In this document: positions 1-6,484 of the stretch, piece by piece | Layout: each line of letters starts with the position of its first letter | Numbering within the stretch: the stretch's first letter is position 1 | From: Microbacterium sp. BK668 | Lineage (GTDB): Bacteria > Actinomycetota > Actinomycetes > Actinomycetales > Microbacteriaceae | Assembly: GCF_004362195.1 (NCBI RefSeq) | Contig: NZ_SNWG01000002.1 | Span: forward strand, 124,001-188,000 | DNA length: 64,000 nt | Direction of reading: 5' to 3' | Program-made: the position numbers and the translations under genes | Notes under the pieces: model-generated | Database searches by the model: none | What the model was told of the DNA's origin: nothing | What the model saw: the letters and a program-made list of their open reading frames with translations, nothing else

Positions 1-452
1 GCCGTGATCGTCTCGACGTTGGCCAGGCGGGCCGAGTCGGACCACTCCGGGGTGGTCTTGCGCGTCGTGAGCGACCACACGACGTCCTCGGGGGTGAGGG
101 GCTGTCCGTCGTGGAACGTGACCCCCTCGCGCAGGGTGAAGGTGTAGGTCAGCCCGTCCTCGGACACCTCCCAATCGCTCGCGAGAGCCGGCACGATGTC
201 CTGCTCGGGCGTGCGCGCGACGAGCCCCTCGTAGACGTTGTCGATCAGGATCTGGTCGAGCGCCGCGCCCGCCGTCTGGCGGATGTCGAGGTTGCTCGGC
301 TCGAGGACGAGACGGATGACCGCCGAGGCGTCGGCGTCCGGCGCGCCGGCGCTGCTGGACCCGGTGCTCCCACCCCCGGTCGTGCACGCCGAGAGCAGCA
401 GCGCTCCGACGGCGAGGAGGGAGGTCGCGGCGAGTGCGGTGCGGCGGAGCAT
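1..452 (-). CDS. ABC transporter substrate-binding lipoprotein, family 5 (N-terminal part)
   Basis: The reading frame begins with ATG at 452 and runs off the left edge of the window, so about 150 residues are visible and the C-terminal part is missing. A lipoprotein signal peptide is clear: Met, two Arg, a hydrophobic stretch and a lipobox L-S-A-C with the lipidated Cys at residue 23, followed by a Gly/Ser-rich tether. The downstream residues (EPSNLDIRQTAG, then DNVYEGLV, then FTLREGVTFHDG) are typical of SBP_bac_5 proteins that bind oligopeptides, dipeptides or nickel for an ABC importer. AAAGGA lies upstream of the ATG as ribosome binding site. The substrate cannot be told from this part, and the permease genes would be expected outside the window. 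Confidence 0.9.
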   Translation of the reverse strand, partial: MLRRTALAATSLLAVGALLLSACTTGGGSTGSSSAGAPDADASAVIRLVLEPSNLDIRQTAGAALDQILIDNVYEGLVARTPEQDIVPALASDWEVSEDGLTYTFTLREGVTFHDGQPLTPEDVVWSLTTRKTTPEWSDSARLANVETIT

Positions 453-530
453 GGCCGTCCTTTCGGGGCATCCGGTGCAGAGGGGAACGCGGTGCCGAGC
501 GCGTCGGGACGCGATCTCGTGCGATCAACC

Positions 531-536
531 AGCCTA
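531..536 (-). promoter_or_regulatory. Probable -10 element for the substrate-binding lipoprotein
   Basis: TAGGCT on the minus strand, about 80 bases before the ATG at 452. It is the same hexamer seen at several other starts in this window. No convincing -35 was found, so this is a tentative call. Confidence 0.35.
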
Positions 537-588
537 GGCAACCGCGACGCGCCCCGAGCCCGGCCCTACGCACAACGAAACAGAAGCG

Positions 589-1536
589 TTAACCCTTCCC
601 CGCCCGCTCCGCGACGAAGCGGCCCAGCTCGAGCGGGCGCTCCTCCTGCACGTTGTGACCCGAGTCGAACTCGACGACGGATGCCGCCGGCACCCGTTCG
701 CGGAACGCGCGGGTGTCGGCATCGGTCAGGTATCCCCGCGTGCCGCGCACCAGCGTCAGGGGGGCGCGGATGGCGGCGAGATCCGTCCAGCCGCTTTCGG
801 AGAGGACGGCGGCGAGGGCGTCCTGCTGCGCGGCAGCGGCATCCGCGAGCTCGGGGGAGGCCGCCATCGCGTTCGCCAGGTGCGCGAAGTGGTGCTTCCA
901 CTCCACGCGGCCGTCCGGCCGGATGCGGCTGTTGTGATAGACCCCGCGTTCGGCCGCCGCCCGCGACCCGCCGAGTCCGAACGCGAGGGCGCGCTCGACC
1001 AGCTCGTCGCGCGAGGTCCAGTCGGTGGGGCCTGCGAAGAACTGCCGCAGCTGTGCGGCTCCGCCGTTCGGGTCGAGCCCGGGGGTGATGTCGACGACGA
1101 CCACTTCGCGGACGAGGTCGGGACGGGATGCCGCGACCGCCGCCGCCGTCAGCCCCCCGAGCGACTGGCCGACGAGGAGCTGCGGCCGATCGCTCCACGC
1201 CTCGATCCCCACGGCGACGTCCGGCGCCAGCGTGCCGCCGGTGTACGCCGCGTCGGCACGCCACGACGAGTCGCCGTGCCCGGGCAGATCGATCGCGAGG
1301 GCGGGCAGGCCCAGCGCGAGGATCGTCGTGTCCCACGTGTGGGCGTTGAGCCCCGCGCCGTGCAGGAAGGTCACCTGCGGGGCCTCTCCGCCGTAGCGGA
1401 GGGCGCTCAGCACCCGACCGTCCGGGAGCGGAAGCGACAGGCGCTCGCCGCGCGGAAGCGGCCCGTCGATCCCGATGTCGGCGGCCTGGGCGGGAAGGAA
1501 CGAGAACTCGTCGGTGGGGTCGCTCACCCGGCCCAT
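589..1536 (-). CDS. Alpha/beta hydrolase
   Basis: A 315-residue alpha/beta-hydrolase fold protein. Visible motifs are the oxyanion-hole HGAG (59-62), the strand-turn DLPGHGDS (83-90), the nucleophile elbow GQSLGG (123-128, Ser125) and a late SGH near residue 294 that would give the catalytic His. No signal peptide is seen, so it is probably cytoplasmic. The family includes esterases, lipases and C-C bond hydrolases, and nothing in the sequence fixes the substrate. It is divergent from the AhpD-like gene starting at 1590. The start at 1536 is the ATG that precedes the first conserved residues with a normal family length. Confidence 0.85.
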   Translation of the reverse strand: MGRVSDPTDEFSFLPAQAADIGIDGPLPRGERLSLPLPDGRVLSALRYGGEAPQVTFLHGAGLNAHTWDTTILALGLPALAIDLPGHGDSSWRADAAYTGGTLAPDVAVGIEAWSDRPQLLVGQSLGGLTAAAVAASRPDLVREVVVVDITPGLDPNGGAAQLRQFFAGPTDWTSRDELVERALAFGLGGSRAAAERGVYHNSRIRPDGRVEWKHHFAHLANAMAASPELADAAAAQQDALAAVLSESGWTDLAAIRAPLTLVRGTRGYLTDADTRAFRERVPAASVVEFDSGHNVQEERPLELGRFVAERAGKG

Positions 1537-1576
1537 TCTGCCGCGCGGGCGAGCGCCGCGGCATCCGTCGCCGTCA

Positions 1577-1582
1577 TAGGGT
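1577..1582 (+). promoter_or_regulatory. Leaderless -10 element (TAGGGT)
   Basis: TAGGGT sits seven bases before the ATG at 1590, the spacing at which transcription would begin at the start codon itself. No usable Shine-Dalgarno spacing exists for that ATG, which fits a leaderless mRNA. Confidence 0.55.
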
Positions 1583-1589
1583 GAAGGGC

Positions 1590-2066
1590 ATGAGCGAAGA
1601 ACGTCGCGTGCACCTCTCGCGCTCGGCTCCCGACGCGTACAAGACGCTCGACGCCTTCTCGAAGACCGTCGGCCGCATCGCCGCCGATGCGGGGATCGAC
1701 GGCCGGCTCAAAGAACTCGTGCAGATCCACGCCTCTCAGCTCAACGGGTGCGCCTACTGCGTGCGGGTGCATGTCGACCGCGCGCTCAAGGAGGGCCTCG
1801 ATGCGGACCTGATCGCGCAGCTCGCGACGTGGCGCGACTCGGGCGTCTTCACGGATCGGGAGCGCGCGGGACTCGAGCTCGCCGAGGCGTTCACGTTCAT
1901 CCATGACGGGGGAGTGCCCGACGAGGTGTACGACCACGTCGGCGGCATCCTCAGCGAGGACGAGTACGTCGCGCTCAGCTGGATCCTGGTGTCCATCAAC
2001 GCCTTCAACCGCGTCGCCATCGCGGGCCGCTACCCCGTGCCCCCGCGCGCGACCGGTCGCGCATGA
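1590..2066 (+). CDS. Carboxymuconolactone decarboxylase family protein, AhpD-like
   Basis: A 158-residue all-helical protein with the CxxC redox motif in the context NGCAYCVRVH (Cys54 and Cys57), the signature of AhpD-like members of the CMD family. AhpD itself is a thioredoxin-like alkylhydroperoxidase; these short actinobacterial members are usually assumed to act on peroxides, but the exact activity is unknown. A GTG three codons upstream (1581) is in frame, but a -10-like TAGGGT at 1577-1582 overlaps it, so ATG 1590 is preferred. The 3' end overlaps the next gene (ATGA), suggesting translational coupling with the phosphatase. Confidence 0.88.
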   Translation: MSEERRVHLSRSAPDAYKTLDAFSKTVGRIAADAGIDGRLKELVQIHASQLNGCAYCVRVHVDRALKEGLDADLIAQLATWRDSGVFTDRERAGLELAEAFTFIHDGGVPDEVYDHVGGILSEDEYVALSWILVSINAFNRVAIAGRYPVPPRATGRA

Positions 2067-2782
2067 CCGACCCGCAGGTCCCCGGCGCGGTGAATCTCCG
2101 CGATGTCGGGGGCCTTCCCGCCGGTGCTGGCCGGACCCGCTCCGGGATCCTCTACCGCTCCGGGAACCTCGCCCAGCTCGAGGATCCGGGCGTCGAGGCA
2201 CTGCGAGGACTGCGCCTGCGTCGGATCATCGACCTCCGGGACGACGAGGAGGTGACGGCGGCGCCCAGCCGGCTCGGCGACCTCGCCATCCCGACGCAGC
2301 GCGCGCCCCTGTTCCTCGGATCGGTCGCCTCCTTCTTCCACGACGACATCCCGCTCGACGAGATGTATCAAAGGATCGTCGAGGACTCGGCCGATCGCGT
2401 CGTCGACGTCGTGCGCGGCATCCTCGTCGACCAGCCCGTGCTCGTCCACTGCACGGTGGGCAAGGACCGCACGGGAGTGACCGTCGGCTTGACCCTCGCC
2501 GCGGCGGGCGTCGATCGCGACGCCGTCGTCGCCGACTACGCCCGCACCGAGGGCCTCCTCCCCGAGTGGCGCAACCGTCATGTCGTCGAGAAGCTCCGGG
2601 AGCTGCATCCCGAGGCCGTACACCTGGAGGACCTCGCGACGCGTTCGCCCGCGCCGGTCATGGCGGGGCTGCTCGGCGACCTCACCGAGCGCTACGGGTC
2701 GCCGACGGACTACCTGCGCGCGCACGGGATGACCGACGACGAGATCGCCTCGCTGCGAGGGCTCCTGATCGAGGGCGCGTGA
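2063..2782 (+). CDS. Tyrosine-protein phosphatase (DSP-like, Y_phosphatase3 family)
   Basis: A 239-residue protein with the phosphatase P-loop HCTVGKDRTG (129-138; nucleophile Cys130, Arg136), the Lys-Asp variant typical of bacterial lipid/tyrosine phosphatases related to MptpB of Mycobacterium. The N-terminal segment NLRDVGGL and the RSGNL and DLRDDEEV blocks also match the family. It would hydrolyse phosphotyrosine or phosphoinositides by a cysteinyl-phosphate intermediate. The start ATG overlaps the stop of the AhpD-like gene. No signal peptide is visible, so secretion, if any, would be non-classical. The substrate is unknown. Confidence 0.9.
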   Translation: MTDPQVPGAVNLRDVGGLPAGAGRTRSGILYRSGNLAQLEDPGVEALRGLRLRRIIDLRDDEEVTAAPSRLGDLAIPTQRAPLFLGSVASFFHDDIPLDEMYQRIVEDSADRVVDVVRGILVDQPVLVHCTVGKDRTGVTVGLTLAAAGVDRDAVVADYARTEGLLPEWRNRHVVEKLRELHPEAVHLEDLATRSPAPVMAGLLGDLTERYGSPTDYLRAHGMTDDEIASLRGLLIEGA

Positions 2783-2790
2783 CGCTGGGG

Positions 2791-2809
2791 TCAGGTTAGG
2801 CAACCCTAT
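2791..2809 (+). promoter_or_regulatory. Iron box: DtxR/IdeR-type operator
   Basis: TCAGGTTAGGCAACCCTAT matches the 19-base DtxR/IdeR consensus TTAGGTTAGGCTAACCTAA at 15 of 19 positions when aligned by eye. It covers the -35 region of the promoter whose -10 (TATAGT) is at 2818-2823, so a bound iron-loaded repressor would block RNA polymerase. The gene it precedes encodes a siderophore-interacting domain, which supports iron control. Confidence 0.75.
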
Positions 2810-2817
2810 CCTCGGGG

Positions 2818-2823
2818 TATAGT
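2818..2823 (+). promoter_or_regulatory. -10 element (TATAGT) of the iron-controlled gene
   Basis: TATAGT lies eight bases before the ATG at 2832. A suboptimal -35 (GTTAGG, 2795-2800) lies 17 bases upstream, inside the iron box. The transcript would be leaderless or nearly so. Confidence 0.6.
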
Positions 2824-2831
2824 GGGGCGAG

Positions 2832-3296
2832 ATGATCGACACGACCGAGCACAACGCCGCGGCCTGCCGTGCGTCGCGCCACACGCGGGTCCAGCACCTC
2901 ATCACGGCCGACGAGTCCTCTCTCGCGGCGCTGGAGGCACTGCTGGCGACACTGCCCATCTGCTCGACCGGTCGGGTCTTCATCGAGGTTCCGGACGCGT
3001 CCTGGGAGGCGCCGATCACGGCTCCGGCCCGCATGGTCGTGACCTGGCTCGACCGCTCGCGTCGCAGCGGCGATCCGGGCACGGGAAGAGCCTGCGCTGC
3101 CGGGCAGGCGCTGACCCGGGCGGTGACGGCGTGGGCCGACGAGATGCTGTGCGCGGAAGACGACCGCACGCGTATCCATCTGCTGGGCGGATACCTCGGG
3201 ACGGCCGACATCGTCGAGCACCTCATCGAGCGCCGCGGCATCTCCGCATCGTCGATCCATGCGCCCGTGGAGTACGGCATCGCGAACCTCGCCTGA
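2832..3296 (+). CDS. Stand-alone SIP C-terminal domain protein (siderophore-interacting)
   Basis: A 154-residue protein that resembles only the C-terminal NAD(P)-binding half of siderophore-interacting proteins (ferric-siderophore reductases of the ViuB/FscN type). The matching blocks are LITADESSLAALEALL near residue 23, GRVFIEVPDA near 47, VVTWLDR near 69, and the final helix with IVEHLIERRGIS. The FAD-binding front half with its RxYTxR motif is absent, so it is not a complete flavoreductase. The gene follows a DtxR-type iron box and is probably expressed under iron starvation. It may cooperate with a separate flavin domain or bind a siderophore; this is inference. The ATG at 2832 follows TATAGT at the spacing of a leaderless start. 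Confidence 0.72.
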   Translation: MIDTTEHNAAACRASRHTRVQHLITADESSLAALEALLATLPICSTGRVFIEVPDASWEAPITAPARMVVTWLDRSRRSGDPGTGRACAAGQALTRAVTAWADEMLCAEDDRTRIHLLGGYLGTADIVEHLIERRGISASSIHAPVEYGIANLA

Positions 3297-3331
3297 AGGC
3301 GATCCCGAGAGCTCGAATGCGTCAGTTCCCC

Positions 3332-3360
3332 TTGACGCTCTCGGTCGACGGGAGTTCGAT
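3332..3360 (+). promoter_or_regulatory. Promoter of secreted-protein unit 1
   Basis: TTGACG (3332-3337) and TTCGAT (3355-3360) are 17 bases apart. The same pair with the same 17-base spacing occurs before the paralogous gene at 3916, which makes selection for the arrangement likely. The -10 is unusual in having T at its second position. Confidence 0.6.
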
Positions 3361-3366
3361 GGTCGC

Positions 3367-3388
3367 CGGCGGGCGAAGGTGCCCGTCG
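3367..3388 (+). promoter_or_regulatory. 5' leader hairpin, unit 1
   Basis: A nine-pair stem (3367-3375 with 3380-3388) closes the tetraloop AAGG. It starts where the transcript is expected to begin. The equivalent place in unit 2 (3875-3888) has the same loop, with the G-U closing pair of unit 1 replaced by G-C, so pairing is preserved. Confidence 0.5.
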
Positions 3389-3410
3389 ACACCTGTGCAA
3401 AGGGGAAAAC

Positions 3411-3743
3411 ATGCGCAAGAAGCTGATGCTGGCGTTCGCCGTGGGGACGATGCTCGCACTCGGAGGCGCCGGCGGCGCCTTCGCCGGTGAGATCGGCGGC
3501 AACGGACAGGGCACTCAGGCACCGTCCCACGCGAAATCGGAATGCTCGTTCTCAGGCCTCGAGGACGGCTCGGAGGATCCGGAAGCCCCCTCGGGCCCCG
3601 GAAACACCCAGAACTGGGGTCACAGCAAGCAGTTCGCCGCCGAGATCGGGGCGACCGGCCACGGCGCCGCAGTCGTCACCATCCAGACGCCGGACGGACC
3701 GATCTCCTTCGGGTGCAACGCGAAGCAGTTCCCGATGAAGTGA
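3411..3743 (+). CDS. Small secreted cysteine-containing protein, copy 1
   Basis: A 110-residue protein with a Sec signal peptide (MRKK, hydrophobic core, cleavage after AFA at residue 25). The mature part opens with GEIGGNGQGTQ and contains two Cys (45 and 102) that could form one disulfide bond. Blocks SGLEDGSE and PSGPGNTQNWG are shared with the next gene. No known domain was recognised. AAAGGGG precedes the ATG as a strong ribosome binding site. The gene has its own promoter and terminator. A secreted or wall-associated role is inferred; the function is unknown. Confidence 0.8.
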   Translation: MRKKLMLAFAVGTMLALGGAGGAFAGEIGGNGQGTQAPSHAKSECSFSGLEDGSEDPEAPSGPGNTQNWGHSKQFAAEIGATGHGAAVVTIQTPDGPISFGCNAKQFPMK

Positions 3744-3753
3744 TCGCGCGACG

Positions 3754-3787
3754 GGTGCGGTCGGGCCTGCGCCCGGCCGCACCTTTT
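3754..3787 (+). terminator. Rho-independent terminator, unit 1
   Basis: GGTGCGG (3754-3760) pairs with CCGCACC (3777-3783) around an inner CGGGC/GCCCG stem, and TTTT follows. It closes the transcription unit of secreted protein copy 1. Confidence 0.85.
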
Positions 3788-3835
3788 GCGTTTCCGGACC
3801 GCTGCCGGACGAGCGGCGATCCGCGTCCTTTCCTC

Positions 3836-3864
3836 TTGACGCCTCCCTCTCCCAGGAGTTCGAT
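3836..3864 (+). promoter_or_regulatory. Promoter of secreted-protein unit 2
   Basis: TTGACG (3836-3841), 17-base spacer, TTCGAT (3859-3864), identical in hexamers and spacing to unit 1. The leader has the loop-stem GGGCG-AAGG-CGCCC at 3875-3888, and the alternative pairing GGGCGCC (3865-3871) with GGCGCCC (3882-3888) is also possible. Confidence 0.6.
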
Positions 3865-3915
3865 GGGCGCCGACGGGCGAAGGCGCCCGCCATCTCACGT
3901 GCAAAGGGGAGAACA

Positions 3916-4227
3916 ATGCACAAGAAATGGATGCTGGGAGTCGCCGTGGGGACGGTGCTCGCACTCGGAGGCGCCGGCGGCGCGTTCGCGGGCGAGATCG
4001 GCGGCAACGGACAGGAGACGCAAGGACCCGCGCATGCGAAGTCCCTGTGCGTCTACTCCGGCCTCGAGGACGGCTCTGAGGGCGGTCCGTCGGGTCCGGG
4101 CAACACGCAGAACTGGGGACAGATCCCCCAGGAGCTGCGCAAGGCGTGGAGCGATAGGGGCGCTGCGGTGGTCAGCACGCCCTTCGGCGAGGAAGGATGC
4201 AACGCCCACCTGTACCCGGCCAAGTAG
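3916..4227 (+). CDS. Small secreted cysteine-containing protein, copy 2
   Basis: A 103-residue paralogue of the gene at 3411. The signal peptide (cleavage after AFA, residue 25), the start of the mature chain (GEIGGNGQ), the SGLEDGSE and PSGPGNTQNWG blocks and the two Cys (45 and 95) are all kept. The middle part before the last Cys has diverged strongly in sequence and is seven residues shorter overall. The ribosome binding site AAAGGGGAGAAC is the same as in copy 1. The pattern points to a tandem duplication of a whole transcription unit followed by divergence of the C-terminal half. No known domain recognised. Confidence 0.8.
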   Translation: MHKKWMLGVAVGTVLALGGAGGAFAGEIGGNGQETQGPAHAKSLCVYSGLEDGSEGGPSGPGNTQNWGQIPQELRKAWSDRGAAVVSTPFGEEGCNAHLYPAK

Positions 4228-4237
4228 ATCTCAGCGC

Positions 4238-4270
4238 GGTGCGGCCGGTCGGGACCGGCCGCACCTTCTC
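4238..4270 (+). terminator. Rho-independent terminator, unit 2
   Basis: A 12-13 base-pair hairpin, GGTGCGGCCGGTC pairing with GACCGGCCGCACC (4238-4265), followed by TTCTC. The outer GGTGCGG/CCGCACC arms are the same as in the unit 1 terminator. Confidence 0.8.
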
Positions 4271-4275
4271 GCGTC

Positions 4276-4746
4276 TCAGCGGGGAACCGGCCGCCGCGGG
4301 CGCGGGACGTAGTTCCCGTCCTCGAGTCCCGCCTCGATCTCGAAGCGGTTGCGCAGGGGATCGCGGCCCGCGAGGAGGTAGAGCACCGGCAGAAGGAATC
4401 CGTAGCGCCGCCATTGCCGCGCATGGACCGCCTCGTGCTCCAGCAGCCGCTCGGACGGGTCGGCGCCTCCCGTCAGGAAGCAGCCGCCGACGCAGACCCC
4501 GCCGCGGGCGAAGGCCCAGCTCGGCAGCCCGCGGAAGACCCACAGTCCGTTCCGCTTCTCGACGGGGCCGGTGCTCCAGAGCCCGCCCCAGATCCAGCCG
4601 ATCGCCGATCCGTACCAGTAGCCCGCACGGCTGACCGCCGAATCGAGCAGAAAGCGCGGGATGAGCCGGTCGAGGCGCCGGCCGCGGTCGACGGCACGCG
4701 CGGCGGCCGCCTCCCATCCGAGTGGGGGACGGGGGATCGGGTTCAT
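4276..4746 (-). CDS. Protein of unknown function with HExxH motif
   Basis: A 156-residue protein with HEAVHARQW (HExxH at 104-108), which could bind a zinc ion. One or two hydrophobic segments flank it (around 44-58 and 114-126), so it is probably membrane-associated. After the motif come the blocks DPLRNRFE and EAGLEDGNYVP. I recall close relatives in Microbacterium being labelled Fe-S oxidoreductase, but no Fe-S cysteine cluster is visible here (only Cys85 and Cys89), so I do not support that name. The start overlaps the stop of the upstream arginase-family gene (ATGA), so the two form an operon. Protease activity is possible but unproven. Confidence 0.7.
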   Translation of the reverse strand: MNPIPRPPLGWEAAAARAVDRGRRLDRLIPRFLLDSAVSRAGYWYGSAIGWIWGGLWSTGPVEKRNGLWVFRGLPSWAFARGGVCVGGCFLTGGADPSERLLEHEAVHARQWRRYGFLLPVLYLLAGRDPLRNRFEIEAGLEDGNYVPRPRRPVPR

Positions 4747-5564
4747 GCGAGGGCCCCGACGATGCGCAGGATCGCGCCGAGGTCGTCACCGGCTGCCGCG
4801 GGCGAGCTGGGCGCGAACCCCGCGATCGTCGCGCCGGCCAGCGGCGCGACGCCCCGCACCGCCGCGATCGCCGCCACGAGCTGGGCCACCGTCAGGCCGA
4901 AGGGCACGGGTGAGGTGACCCCCGTCATCGCGGCCGGATCGAGCACGTCGAGGTCGACGTGGATGTAGACGCCCGTCGCGCCCGTCGCCTCGATCGCGGC
5001 GGTGAGCGTCGCAGGCTCGGCGAGGTCGGCGGCGTCGATCGTCGCGATCCCCGTGGTGGCGGCGCGCTCCTCCTCTTCGGCGTCGTAGTCCCGAGCGCCG
5101 GCGAGAACGACCCGCTCGGCAGGGACGAGCCCGGAAGGGAGCGAGAGGCTGTCGGGTCCGTCGCCCAGGACGGCGCTCAGCGCCATCCCGCCGAACGCCC
5201 CGGAGTGCGTCGTCCGAGACGTGTGCAGGTCGGGGTGGGCGTCGAACCACACGACGGCGAGTCGATCCTCACGTTCGGCCGCCACGCCGATCGGGGCGAC
5301 TCCGACGCCGCAGTCGCCCCCGACCACGATGACCGGAGCCTCAGCGGCCTCCAGCTCGGCGACGACGGCATCGCTCGTGCGGATGAGCGAGCTGTAGCGC
5401 AGGACGCCCGTCTCGAGCGACTCTCCCGCCTCGAGGGGAACGTCGACCGCCGTGCACGCCGCGCGCGGCAGGTCGCCCGCGATCGCCTGCGCACCGTCGA
5501 TGAGCTGCATCGCCCGTGCCGAAGGCGAACCCTGCCACTGGGGGACGATCAGGAAGCGAGCCAT
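4743..5564 (-). CDS. Arginase/agmatinase/formiminoglutamase (ureohydrolase) family protein
   Basis: A 273-residue protein of the ureohydrolase fold, which uses a two-manganese centre to hydrolyse guanidino or formimino groups. Metal-site motifs visible are FDAHPDLHT (Asp108, His110, Asp112), HVDLDVLDP (Asp204, Asp206) and SGAFGGM. The usual GGDHS motif reads GGDCG (82-86), so the first manganese-ligand His is replaced by Cys85. This is seen in some actinobacterial family members and may mean an altered metal site or a different substrate than arginine. It is the first gene of a two-gene operon with the HExxH protein. Confidence 0.82.
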   Translation of the reverse strand: MARFLIVPQWQGSPSARAMQLIDGAQAIAGDLPRAACTAVDVPLEAGESLETGVLRYSSLIRTSDAVVAELEAAEAPVIVVGGDCGVGVAPIGVAAEREDRLAVVWFDAHPDLHTSRTTHSGAFGGMALSAVLGDGPDSLSLPSGLVPAERVVLAGARDYDAEEEERAATTGIATIDAADLAEPATLTAAIEATGATGVYIHVDLDVLDPAAMTGVTSPVPFGLTVAQLVAAIAAVRGVAPLAGATIAGFAPSSPAAAGDDLGAILRIVGALA

Positions 5565-5611
5565 CCCTCCATCATTCCCCAGCGCTGAGTGCGGGGCATC
5601 CGCGCCATGCG

Positions 5612-5645
5612 GAAGGGCGCCGCGGCGGCAGCCGCGACGCCCTTC
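5612..5645 (-). terminator. Terminator downstream of pspA
   Basis: GAAGGGCG (5612-5619) pairs with CGCCCTTC (5638-5645), with an inner CCGCGGC/GCCGCG stem. It lies ten bases after the pspA stop and before the start of the arginase-family gene. Confidence 0.75.
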
Positions 5646-5655
5646 GAATCCGCGC

Positions 5656-6417
5656 CTACGGCGTGTACGGAGCGCTCGGCGCGTCGATGGCCGCCTGCGC
5701 CGGCTGCTGCCCGCCCTTGAGGGCCGCGAGTCGCGCCTCGACCTCGGTCAGCTCGCCGACGTCCTCGAGCTGGTTGAACTGGGCGTCGAGGCTCGACGCG
5801 GCCAGCTCCTGCTTGCCCTGGGCCAGCGCCTCCTGGCGGCGGATCTTGTCCTCGAACCGGCCGAGCTCGCTCGTCGGGTCGAGGACGTCGATCGACTTGA
5901 CGGCGTCATGCACCTTGATCTGGGCCTCGGCGGTCTTCTGGCGTGCGAGCATCTCGGAGCGCTTGGACTTGAGCTGCTCGAGCTTCTGCTTCATGCCGTT
6001 GAGGCCGTCCTTGAGCTTGTCGACCACCTCCGTCTGGGACGCGATCGTGGGCTCGACGGCCTTCGCCTGGTTCTCCTCGCTGATCTGACGCTGCAGCGCG
6101 ATCTTCGCGAGGTTGTCGAACTTGTCGGCGTCGGTCGTGTTGCCCTGCCCGCGCAGCTGGTCGGCCTTGCGCGAGGCGGCCAGGGCCTTGTTGCCCCACT
6201 CGGCGGCGGCCTGGACGTCCTCCTGGTGATCGCGCTCGAGCAGACGCAGATTGCCGATCGTCTCGGCGATCGCCGCCTCGGCGTCGGCGATGCTGTTGGT
6301 GTAGTCGCGCACCAGCTGGTCGAGCATCTTCTGGGGATCCTCGGCGGAGTCCAGAAGCGCGTTGATGTTCGCTCGGACGAGCGTGGAGATGCGACCGAAG
6401 ATGGACTGCTTTGCCAT
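5656..6417 (-). CDS. pspA: PspA/IM30 family membrane-stress protein
   Basis: A 253-residue, almost wholly coiled-coil protein of the PspA/Vipp1/ESCRT-III superfamily. The N-terminus FGRISTLVRANINALLD is the amphipathic helix that senses and coats stressed membranes, followed by DPQKMLDQLVRDY and alternating charged helices up to about residue 230. A Pro/Ala-rich tail ends the chain. The reading frame extends much further upstream, but the ATG at 6417 is preferred because AGGAAGG precedes it and the family N-terminus begins there. It lies 67 bases after the TPM-domain gene on the same strand and is probably co-transcribed with it. Confidence 0.92.
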   Translation of the reverse strand: MAKQSIFGRISTLVRANINALLDSAEDPQKMLDQLVRDYTNSIADAEAAIAETIGNLRLLERDHQEDVQAAAEWGNKALAASRKADQLRGQGNTTDADKFDNLAKIALQRQISEENQAKAVEPTIASQTEVVDKLKDGLNGMKQKLEQLKSKRSEMLARQKTAEAQIKVHDAVKSIDVLDPTSELGRFEDKIRRQEALAQGKQELAASSLDAQFNQLEDVGELTEVEARLAALKGGQQPAQAAIDAPSAPYTP

Positions 6418-6484
6418 CGGTTTTCCTTCCTGTCGAAGTAGGGGAATCAGGGATGCCGCGAGTCGGCGAACCCGGGGAAGTCGG

